From Ligustrum vulgare (lineage: Eukaryota > Streptophyta > Magnoliopsida > Lamiales > Oleaceae), in the NCBI GenBank assembly GCA_963555705.1, contig CAUVWQ010000016.1, forward strand, positions 16,001 to 80,000: a stretch of DNA of 64,000 nucleotides. The letters run 5' to 3'. Every line of letters starts with the position of its first letter. The stretch's first letter is position 1. The notes beneath the pieces were generated by a model. It worked only from the letters and a program-made list of their open reading frames with translations, ran no database searches and was not told the DNA's origin. Made by a program: the position numbers and the translations under genes. Positions 52,001 to 63,562 of this stretch are shown in pieces.

Positions 52001-55000
52001 ACAACAAAAAAGTCACAGCAGATGATCCATGAGACTTTAAAAAAAGAGGATAAATTGGAATAAAACGTTTTCTTGGGCACATAAAATGGTTTTTCCCTCG
52101 TACGTAAAGTTTTTGAATCCTTGAAGAGAGAGACTAGGTAAAATATTCTCTTCAATTCCAAAATATTCACACCAATTTTGAAACCATTTTGGAAAACTAT
52201 TTTTTCATGATTGAAGGAACGGGATAAACCAGGAATGTATAAGATGTCTATGGAAGAAAATATTAAACAAAGCATATTCGTAATCCAAGCATATGAAATT
52301 AGAAGAGAAATCACCGTTTGAAAGATTCATCATTTTCTCGAGCTAAGGGTATTGTCCCGAGTTTTCAAATGACAACAAAAAGGAAAATTGACATTTTTGA
52401 AAAATCAATTTGTTGAGGATAATGTTTATTTTGAGTAGGTTGCAGTTATCTTTTGATTTCACTCCCTTTGTTTCTTTACTACTTTCACTTGGAATTTCTA
52501 TCTTTCTCTTAAGAAATGCCAAATTATCTCCATATTTCTACTCAGTAATATGAAAAGTTTCATTTGGACCTAAAATAGAAATCTCCTTTTGGAAAAAGCT
52601 AACTTTAATTTTTGAGCTCCTAACAATCTTTTTAGGATTGGGAGAGTCACCAAGATTTTGAACAACAAAAAAGTCACAGCAGATGATCCATGAGACTTTA
52701 AAAAAAGAGGATAAATTGGAATAAAACGTTTTCTTGGGCACATAAAATGGTTTTTCCCTCGTACGTAAAGTTTTTGAATCCTTGAAGAGAGAGACTAGGT
52801 AAAATATTCTCTTCAATTCCAAAATATTCACACCAATTTTGAAACCATTTTGGAAAAGTATTTTTTCATGATTGAAGGAACAGGATAAACCAGGAATGCA
52901 TAAGATGTCTATGGAAGAAAATATTAAACAAAGCATATTCGTAATCCAAGCATATGAAATTAGAAGAGAAATCACCGTTTGAAAGATTCATCATTTTCTC
53001 GAGCTAAGGGTATTGTCCCGAGTTTTCAAATGACAACAAAAAGGAAAATTGACATTTTTGAAAAATCAATTTGTTGAGGATAATGTTTATTTTGAGTAGG
53101 TTGCAGTTATCTTTTGATTTCACTCCCTTTGTTTCTTTACTACTTTCACTTGGAATTTCTATCTTTCTCTTAAGAAATGCCAAATTATCTCCATATTTCT
53201 ACTCAGTAATATGAAAAGTTTCATTTGGACCTAAAATAGAAATCTCCTTTTGGAAAAAGCTAACTTTAATTTTTGAGCTCCTAACAATCTTTTTAGGATT
53301 GGGAGAGTCACCAAGATTTTGAACAACAAAAAGTCACAGCAGATGATCCATGAGACTTTAAAAAAAGAGGATAAATTGGAATAAAACGTTTTCTTGGGCA
53401 CATAAAATGGTTTTTCCCTCGTACGTAAAGTTTTTGAATCCTTGAAGAGAGAGACTAGGTAAAATATTCTCTTCAATTCCAAAATATTCACACCAATTTT
53501 GAAACCATTTTGGAAAAGTATTTTTTCATGATTGAAGGAACAGGATAAACTAGGAATGCATAAGATGTCTATGGAAGAAAATATTAAACAAAGCATATTC
53601 GTAATCCAAGCATATGAAATTAGAAGAGAAATCACCGTTTGAAAGATTCATCATTTTCTCGAGCTAAGGGTATTGTCCCGAGTTTTCAAATGACAACAAA
53701 AAGGAAAATTGACATTTTTGAAAAATCAATTTGTTGAGGATAATGTTTATTTTGAGTAGGTTGCAGTTATCTTTTGATTTCACTCCCTTTGTTTCTTTAC
53801 TACTTTCACTTGGAATTTCTATCTTTCTCTTAAGAAATGCCAAATTATCTCCATATTTCTACTCAGTAATATGAAAAGTTTCATTTGGACCTAAAATAGA
53901 AATCTCCTTTTGGAAAAAGCTAACTTTAATTTTTGAGCTCCTAACAATCTTTTTAGGATTGGGAGAGTCACCAAGATTTTGAACAACAAAAAAGTCACAG
54001 CAGATGATCCATGAGACTTTAAAAAAAGAGGATAAATTGGAATAAAACGTTTTCTTGGGCACATAAAATGGTTTTTCCCTCGTACGTAAAGTTTTTGAAT
54101 CCTTGAAGAGAGAGACTAGGTTAAATATTCTCTTCAATTCCAAAATATTCACACCAATTTTGAAACCATTTTGGAAAAGTATTTTTACATGATTGAAGGA
54201 ACAGGATAAACCAGGAATGCATAAGATGTCTATGGAAGAAAATATTAAACAAAGCATATTCGTAATCCAAGCATATGAAATTAGAAGAGAAATCACCGTT
54301 TGAAAGATTCATCATTTTCTCGAGCTAAGGGTATTGTCCCGAGTTTTCAAATGACAACAAAAAGGAAAATTGACATTTTTGAAAAATCAATTTGTTGAGG
54401 ATAATGTTTATTTTGAGTAGGTTGCAGTTATCTTTTGATTTCACTCCCTTTGTTTCTTTACTACTTTCACTTGGAATTTCTATCTTTCTCTTAAGAAATG
54501 CCAAATTATCTCCATATTTCCACTCAGTAATATGAAAAGTTTCATTTGGACCTAAAATAGAAATCTCCGTTTGGAAAAAGCTAACCTTAATTTTTGAGCT
54601 CCTAACAATCTTTTTAGGATTGGGAGAGTCACCAAGATTTTGAACAACAAAAAAGTCACAGCAGATGATCCATGAGACTTTAAAAAAGAGGATAAATTGG
54701 AATAAAACGTTTTCTTGGGCACATAAAATGGTTTTTCCCTCGTTCGTAAAGTTTTTGAATCCTTGAAGAGAGAGACTAGGTTAAATATTCTCTTCAATTC
54801 CAAAATATTCACACCAATTTTGAAACCATTTTGGTAAAGTATTTTTACATGATTGAAGGAACAGGATAAACCAGGAATGCATAAGATGTCTATGGAAGAA
54901 AATATTAAACAAAGCATATTCGTAATCCAAGCATATGAAATTAGAAGAGAAATCACCGTTTGAAAGATTCATCATTTTCTCGAGCTAAGGGTATTGTCCC

Positions 55001-55638
55001 GAGTTTTCAAATGACAACAAAAAGGAAAATTGACATTTTTGAAAAATCAATTTCTTGAGGATAATGTTTATTTTGAGTAGGTTGCAGTTATCTTTTGATT
55101 TCACTTCCTTGGTTTCTTTACTACTTTCACTTGGAATTTCTATCTTTCTCTTAAGAAATGCCAAATTATCTCCATATTTCTACTCAGTAATATGAAAAGT
55201 TTCATTTGGACCTAAAATAGAAATCTCGTTTTGGAAAAAGCTAACTTTAATTTTTGAGCTCCTAACAATCTTTTTAGGATTGGGAGAGTCACCAAGATTT
55301 TGAACAACAAAAAAGTCACAGCAGATGATCCATGAGACTTTAAAAAAGAGGATAAATTGGAATAAAACGTTTTCTTGGGCACATAAAATGGTTTTTCCCT
55401 CATACGTAACGTTTTTGAATCGTTGAAGAGAGAGACTAGGTAAAATATTCTCTTCAATTCCAAAATATTCACACCAATTTTGAAACCATTTTGGAAAACT
55501 ATTTTTTCATGATTGAAGGAACAGGATAAACCAGGAATGCATAAGATGTCTATGGAAGAAAATATTAAACAAAGCATATTCGTAATCCAAGCATATGAAA
55601 TTAGAAGAGAAATCACCGTTTGAAAGATTCATCATTTT
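43089..55638. repeat. Interleaved higher-order region M66-M84 with 6-, 8- and 14-monomer spacings
   Basis: M72-M75 (47051-49693) match M78-M81 (51015-53657) at 3964 bp, six monomers. M66-M67 match M74-M75 at 5284 bp, eight monomers. M66-M69 match M80-M83 at 9248 bp, fourteen monomers. The key tag is M67, M75 and M81, each 660 bp with ACAAAAAGTCAC (one A fewer) and AAACTAGG. Other tags are GGATATTG in M73 and M79, AACGGG with AATGTATAAG in M73, M76 and M79, AATTTCTTGAGG in M66, M72, M78 and M84, and CGTTCGTA with TTGGTAAAG in M69 and M83. M77 joins an M74-like left part to an M71-like right part with CATACGTAACG. Confidence 0.82.
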
Positions 55639-58600
55639 CTCGAGCTAAGGGTATTGTCCCGAGTTTTCAAATGACAACAAAAAGGAAAATTGACATTTTT
55701 GAAAAATCAATTTGTTGAGGATAATGTTTATTTTGAGTAGGTTGCAGTTATCTTTTGATTTCACTCCCTTTGTTTCTTTACTACTTTCACTTGGAATTTC
55801 TATCTTTCTCTTAAGAAATGCCAAATTATCTCCATATTTCTACTCAGTAATATGAAAAGTTTCATTTGGACCTAAAATAGAAATCTCCTTTTGGAAAAAG
55901 CTAACTTTAATTTTTGAGCTCCTAACAATCTTTTTAGGATTGGGAGAGTCACCAAGATTTTGAACAACAAAAAAGTCACAGCAGATGATCCATGAGACTT
56001 TAAAAAAAGAGGATAAATTGGAATAAAACGTTTTCTTGGGCACATAAAATGGTTTTTCCCTCGTACGTAAAGTTTTTGAATCCTTGAAGAGAGAGACTAG
56101 GTTAAATATTCTCTTCAATTCCAAAATATTCACACCAATTTTGAAACCATTTTGGAAAAGTATTTTTACATGATTGAAGGAACAGGATAAACCAGGAATG
56201 CATAAGATGTCTATGGAAGAAAATATTAAACAAAGCATATTCGTAATCCAAGCATATGAAATTAGAAGAGAAATCACCGTTTGAAAGATTCATCATTTTC
56301 TCGAGCTAAGGGTATTGTCCCGAGTTTTCAAATGACAACAAAAAGGAAAATTGACATTTTTGAAAAATCAATTTGTTGAGGATAATGTTTATTTTGAGTA
56401 GGTTGCAGTTATCTTTTGATTTCACTCCCTTTGTTTCTTTACTACTTTCACTTGGAATTTCTATCTTTCTCTTAAGAAATGCCAAATTATCTCCATATTT
56501 CCACTCAGTAATATGAAAAGTTTCATTTGGACCTAAAATAGAAATCTCCGTTTGGAAAAAGCTAACCTTAATTTTTGAGCTCCTAACAATCTTTTTAGGA
56601 TTGGGAGAGTCACCAAGATTTTGAACAACAAAAAAGTCACAGCAGATGATCCATGAGACTTTAAAAAAGAGGATAAATTGGAATAAAACGTTTTCTTGGG
56701 CACATAAAATGGTTTTTCCCTCGTTCGTAAAGTTTTTGAATCCTTGAAGAGAGAGACTAGGTTAAATATTCTCTTCAATTCCAAAATATTCACACCAATT
56801 TTGAAACCATTTTGGTAAAGTATTTTTACATGATTGAAGGAACAGGATAAACCAGGAATGCATAAGATGTCTATGGAAGAAAATATTAAACAAAGCATAT
56901 TCGTAATCCAAGCATATGAAATTAGAAGAGAAATCACCGTTTGAAAGATTCATCATTTTCTCGAGCTAAGGGTATTGTCCCGAGTTTTCAAATGACAACA
57001 AAAAGGAAAATTGACATTTTTGAAAAATCAATTTGTTGAGGATAATGTTTATTTTGAGTAGGTTGCAGTTATCTTTTGATTTCACTTCCTTGGTTTCTTT
57101 ACTACTTTCACTTGGAATTTCTATCTTTCTCTTAAGAAATGCCAAATTATCTCCATATTTCTACTCAGTAATATGAAAAGTTTCATTTGGACCTAAAATA
57201 GAAATCTCGTTTTGGAAAAAGCTAACTTTAATTTTTGAGCTCCTAACAATCTTTTTAGGATTGGGAGAGTCACCAAGATTTTGAACAACAAAAAAGTCAC
57301 AGCAGATGATCCATGAGACTTTAAAAAAGAGGATAAATTGGAATAAAACGTTTTCTTGGGCACATAAAATGGTTTTTCCCTCATACGTAACGTTTTTGAA
57401 TCGTTGAAGAGAGAGACTAGGTAAAATATTCTCTTCAATTCCAAAATATTCACACCAATTTTGAAACCATTTTGGAAAACTATTTTTTCATGATTGAAGG
57501 AACAGGATAAACCAGGAATGCATAAGATGTCTATGGAAGAAAATATTAAACAAAGCATATTCGTAATCCAAGCATATGAAATTAGAAGAGAAATCACCGT
57601 TTGAAAGATTCATCATTTTCTCGAGCTAAGGGTATTGTCCCGAGTTTTCAAATGACAACAAAAAGGAAAATTGACATTTTTGAAAAATCAATTTGTTGAG
57701 GATAATGTTTATTTTGAGTAGGTTGCAGTTATCTTTTGATTTCACTCCCTTTGTTTCTTTACTACTTTCACTTGGAATTTCTATCTTTCTCTTAAGAAAT
57801 GCCAAATTATCTCCATATTTCCACTCAGTAATATGAAAAGTTTCATTTGGACCTAAAATAGAAATCTCCGTTTGGAAAAAGCTAACCTTAATTTTTGAGC
57901 TCCTAACAATCTTTTTAGGATTGGGAGAGTCACCAAGATTTTGAACAACAAAAAAGTCACAGCAGATGATCCATGAGACTTTAAAAAAGAGGATAAATTG
58001 GAATAAAACGTTTTCTTGGGCACATAAAATGGTTTTTCCCTCGTTCGTAAAGTTTTTGAATCCTTGAAGAGAGAGACTAGGTTAAATATTCTCTTCAATT
58101 CCAAAATATTCACACCAATTTTGAAACCATTTTGGTAAAGTATTTTTACATGATTGAAGGAACAGGATAAACCAGGAATGCATAAGATGTCTATGGAAGA
58201 AAATATTAAACAAAGCATATTCGTAATCCAAGCATATGAAATTAGAAGAGAAATCACCGTTTGAAAGATTCATCATTTTCTCGAGCTAAGGGTATTGTCC
58301 CGAGTTTTCAAATGACAACAAAAAGGAAAATTGACATTTTTGAAAAATCAATTTGTTGAGGATAATGTTTATTTTGAGTAGGTTGCAGTTATCTTTTGAT
58401 TTCACTTCCTTGGTTTCTTTACTACTTTCACTTGGAATTTCTATCTTTCTCTTAAGAAATGCCAAATTATCTCCATATTTCTACTCAGTAATATGAAAAG
58501 TTTCATTTGGACCTATAATAGAAATCTCGTTTTGGAAAAAGCTAACTTTAATTTTTGAGCTCCTAACAATCTTTTTAGGATTGGGAGAGTCACCAAGATT

Positions 58601-61600
58601 TTGAACAACAAAAAAGTCACAGCAGATGATCCATGAGACTTTAAAAAAGAGGATAAATTGGAATAAAACGTTTTCTTGGGCACATAAAATGGTTTTTCCC
58701 TCGTACGTAAAGTTTTTGAATCCTTGAAGAGAGAGACTAGGTTAAATATTCTCTTCAATTCCAAAATATTCACACCAATTTTGAAACCATTTTGGAAAAG
58801 TATTTTTACATGATTGAAGGAACAGGATAAACCAGGAATGCATAAGATGTCTATGGAAGAAAATATTAAACAAAGCATATTCGTAATCCAAGCATATGAA
58901 ATTAGAAGAGAAATCACCGTTTGAAAGATTCATCATTTTCTCGAGCTAAGGGTATTGTCCCGAGTTTTCAAATGACAACAAAAAGGAAAATTGACATTTT
59001 TGAAAAATCAATTTGTTGAGGATAATGTTTATTTTGAGTAGGTTGCAGTTATCTTTTGATTTCACTCCCTTTGTTTCTTTACTACTTTCACTTGGAATTT
59101 CTATCTTTCTCTTAAGAAATGCCAAATTATCTCCATATTTCTACTCAGTAATATGAAAAGTTTCATTTGGACCTAAAATAGAAATCTCCTTTTGGAAAAA
59201 GCTAACTTTAATTTTTGAGCTCCTAACAATCTTTTTAGGATTGGGAGAGTCACCAAGATTTTGAACAACAAAAAAGTCACAGCAGATGATCCATGAGACT
59301 TTAAAAAAAGAGGATAAATTGGAATAAAACGTTTTCTTGGGCACATAAAATGGTTTTTCCCTCGTACGTAAAGTTTTTGAATCCTTGAAGAGAGAGACTA
59401 GGTTAAATATTCTCTTCAATTCCAAAATATTCACACCAATTTTGAAACCATTTTGGAAAAGTATTTTTACATGATTGAAGGAACAGGATAAACCAGGAAT
59501 GCATAAGATGTCTATGGAAGAAAATATTAAACAAAGCATATTCGTAATCCAAGCATATGAAATTAGAAGAGAAATCACCGTTTGAAAGATTCATCATTTT
59601 CTCGAGCTAAGGGTATTGTCCCGAGTTTTCAAATGACAACAAAAAGGAAAATTGACATTTTTGAAAAATCAATTTGTTGAGGATAATGTTTATTTTGAGT
59701 AGGTTGCAGTTATCTTTTGATTTCACTCCCTTTGTTTCTTTACTACTTTCACTTGGAATTTCTATCTTTCTCTTAAGAAATGCCAAATTATCTCCATATT
59801 TCCACTCAGTAATATGAAAAGTTTCATTTGGACCTAAAATAGAAATCTCCGTTTGGAAAAAGCTAACCTTAATTTTTGAGCTCCTAACAATCTTTTTAGG
59901 ATTGGGAGAGTCACCAAGATTTTGAACAACAAAAAAGTCACAGCAGATGATCCATGAGACTTTAAAAAAGAGGATAAATTGGAATAAAACGTTTTCTTGG
60001 GCACATAAAATGGTTTTTCCCTCGTTCGTAAAGTTTTTGAATCCTTGAAGAGAGAGACTAGGTTAAATATTCTCTTCAATTCCAAAATATTCACACCAAT
60101 TTTGAAACCATTTTGGTAAAGTATTTTTACATGATTGAAGGAACAGGATAAACCAGGAATGCATAAGATGTCTATGGAAGAAAATATTAAACAAAGCATA
60201 TTCGTAATCCAAGCATATGAAATTAGAAGAGAAATCACCGTTTGAAAGATTCATCATTTTCTCGAGCTAAGGGTATTGTCCCGAGTTTTCAAATGACAAC
60301 AAAAAGGAAAATTGACATTTTTGAAAAATCAATTTGTTGAGGATAATGTTTATTTTGAGTAGGTTGCAGTTATCTTTTGATTTCACTTCCTTGGTTTCTT
60401 TACTACTTTCACTTGGAATTTCTATCTTTCTCTTAAGAAATGCCAAATTATCTCCATATTTCTACTCAGTAATATGAAAAGTTTCATTTGGACCTAAAAT
60501 AGAAATCTCGTTTTGGAAAAAGCTAACTTTAATTTTTGAGCTCCTAACAATCTTTTTAGGATTGGGAGAGTCACCAAGATTTTGAACAACAAAAAAGTCA
60601 CAGCAGATGATCCATGAGACTTTAAAAAAGAGGATAAATTGGAATAAAACGTTTTCTTGGGCACATAAAATGGTTTTTCCCTCATACGTAACGTTTTTGA
60701 ATCGTTGAAGAGAGAGACTAGGTAAAATATTCTCTTCAATTCCAAAATATTCACACCAATTTTGAAACCATTTTGGAAAACTATTTTTTCATGATTGAAG
60801 GAACAGGATAAACCAGGAATGCATAAGATGTCTATGGAAGAAAATATTAAACAAAGCATATTCGTAATCCAAGCATATGAAATTAGAAGAGAAATCACCG
60901 TTTGAAAGATTCATCATTTTCTCGAGCTAAGGGTATTGTCCCGAGTTTTCAAATGACAACAAAAAGGAAAATTGACATTTTTGAAAAATCAATTTGTTGA
61001 GGATAATGTTTATTTTGAGTAGGTTGCAGTTATCTTTTGATTTCACTCCCTTTGTTTCTTTACTACTTTCACTTGGAATTTCTATCTTTCTCTTAAGAAA
61101 TGCCAAATTATCTCCATATTTCCACTCAGTAATATGAAAAGTTTCATTTGGACCTAAAATAGAAATCTCCGTTTGGAAAAAGCTAACCTTAATTTTTGAG
61201 CTCCTAACAATCTTTTTAGGATTGGGAGAGTCACCAAGATTTTGAACAACAAAAAAGTCACAGCAGATGATCCATGAGACTTTAAAAAAGAGGATAAATT
61301 GGAATAAAACGTTTTCTTGGGCACATAAAATGGTTTTTCCCTCGTTCGTAAAGTTTTTGAATCCTTGAAGAGAGAGACTAGGTTAAATATTCTCTTCAAT
61401 TCCAAAATATTCACACCAATTTTGAAACCATTTTGGTAAAGTATTTTTACATGATTGAAGGAACAGGATAAACCAGGAATGCATAAGATGTCTATGGAAG
61501 AAAATATTAAACAAAGCATATTCGTAATCCAAGCATATGAAATTAGAAGAGAAATCACCGTTTGAAAGATTCATCATTTTCTCGAGCTAAGGGTATTGTC

Positions 61601-62901
61601 CCGAGTTTTCAAATGACAACAAAAAGGAAAATTGACATTTTTGAAAAATCAATTTGTTGAGGATAATGTTTATTTTGAGTAGGTTGCAGTTATCTTTTGA
61701 TTTCACTTCCTTGGTTTCTTTACTACTTTCACTTGGAATTTCTATCTTTCTCTTAAGAAATGCCAAATTATCTCCATATTTCTACTCAGTAATATGAAAA
61801 GTTTCATTTGGACCTATAATAGAAATCTCGTTTTGGAAAAAGCTAACTTTAATTTTTGAGCTCCTAACAATCTTTTTAGGATTGGGAGAGTCACCAAGAT
61901 TTTGAACAACAAAAAAGTCACAGCAGATGATCCATGAGACTTTAAAAAAGAGGATAAATTGGAATAAAACGTTTTCTTGGGCACATAAAATGGTTTTTCC
62001 CTCGTACGTAAAGTTTTTGAATCCTTGAAGAGAGAGACTAGGTTAAATATTCTCTTCAATTCCAAAATATTCACACCAATTTTGAAACCATTTTGGAAAA
62101 GTATTTTTACATGATTGAAGGAACAGGATAAACCAGGAATGCATAAGATGTCTATGGAAGAAAATATTAAACAAAGCATATTCGTAATCCAAGCATATGA
62201 AATTAGAAGAGAAATCACCGTTTGAAAGATTCATCATTTTCTCGAGCTAAGGGTATTGTCCCGAGTTTTCAAATGACAACAAAAAGGAAAATTGACATTT
62301 TTGAAAAATCAATTTGTTGAGGATAATGTTTATTTTGAGTAGGTTGCAGTTATCTTTTGATTTCACTCCCTTTGTTTCTTTACTACTTTCACTTGGAATT
62401 TCTATCTTTCTCTTAAGAAATGCCAAATTATCTCCATATTTCTACTCAGTAATATGAAAAGTTTCATTTGGACCTAAAATAGAAATCTCCTTTTGGAAAA
62501 AGCTAACTTTAATTTTTGAGCTCCTAACAATCTTTTTAGGATTGGGAGAGTCACCAAGATTTTGAACAACAAAAAAGTCACAGCAGATGATCCATGAGAC
62601 TTTAAAAAAAGAGGATAAATTGGAATAAAACGTTTTCTTGGGCACATAAAATGGTTTTTCCCTCGTACGTAAAGTTTTTGAATCCTTGAAGAGAGAGACT
62701 AGGTTAAATATTCTCTTCAATTCCAAAATATTCACACCAATTTTGAAACCATTTTGGAAAAGTATTTTTACATGATTGAAGGAACAGGATAAACCAGGAA
62801 TGCATAAGATGTCTATGGAAGAAAATATTAAACAAAGCATATTCGTAATCCAAGCATATGAAATTAGAAGAGAAATCACCGTTTGAAAGATTCATCATTT
62901 T
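55639..62901. repeat. Pentameric higher-order repeat of 3301 bp, 2.2 units (M85-M95)
   Basis: Units start at 55639, 58940 and 62241, exactly 3301 bp apart. In order, the monomers are a 661-bp generic type (M85, M90, M95); a type with CGTTCGTA and TTGGTAAAG (M86, M91); a type with CTCGTTTTGG, CATACGTAACG and ATCGTTGAAG (M87, M92); the second type again (M88, M93); and a type with ACCTATAATAG (M89, M94). I saw no difference between units at any diagnostic site. M83-M84 are close relatives of M86-M87, so the pentamer probably grew from the adjacent region. Confidence 0.9.
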
Positions 62902-63562
62902 CTCGAGCTAAGGGTATTGTCCCGAGTTTTCAAATGACAACAAAAAGGAAAATTGACATTTTTGAAAAATCAATTTGTTGAGGATAATGTTTATTTTGAG
63001 TAGGTTGCAGTTATCTTTTGATTTCACTCCCTTTGTTTCTTTACTACTTTCACTTGGAATTTCTATCTTTCTCTTAAGAAATGCCAAATTATCTCCATAT
63101 TTCTACTCAGTAATATGAAAAGTTTCATTTGGACCTAAAATAGAAATCTCCTTTTGGAAAAAGCTAACTTTAATTTTTGAGCTCCTAACAATCTTTTTAG
63201 GATTGGGAGAGTCACCAAGATTTTGAACAACAAAAAAGTCACAGCAGATGATCCATGAGACTTTTAAAAAAGAGGATAAATTGGAATAAAACGTTTTCTT
63301 GGGCACATAAAATGGTTTTTCCCTCGTACGTAAAGTTTTTGAATCCTTGAAGAGAGAGACTAGGTAAAATATTCTCTTCAATTCCAAAATATTCACACCA
63401 ATTTTGAAACCATTTTGGAAAACTATTTTTTCATGATTGAAGGAACGGGATAAACCAGGAATGTATAAGATGTCTATGGAAGAAAATATTAAACAAAGCA
63501 TATTCGTAATCCAAGCATATGAAATTAGAAGAGAAATCACCGTTTGAAAGATTCATCATTTT
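62902..63562. repeat. Monomer M96, M73-like copy after the pentamer
   Basis: It carries AACGGG, AATGTATAAG, GGTAAAAT and CTATTTTTTCA, as M73, M76 and M79 do, plus CTTTTAAAAAAG as in M56. Its place directly after the pentamer's generic monomer repeats the generic-to-M73-type order seen at M72-M73 and M78-M79. Confidence 0.85.

Noticed and set aside
55639..62901. Pentamer duplication as an assembly artefact
   Set aside because: It cannot be excluded without reads, but unit boundaries fall in phase, flanking monomers differ, and similar blocks with private changes exist nearby, so a real amplification is the simpler reading.
373..63540. Dozens of minus-strand open frames of 64-216 codons, one to three per monomer, as protein genes
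   Set aside because: They are the same few translations repeated with the satellite. The frames overlap each other, are opened and closed by single neutral-looking variants, and have no promoter, consistent start or selection on codons. Low G+C with few stops on this strand explains their length.
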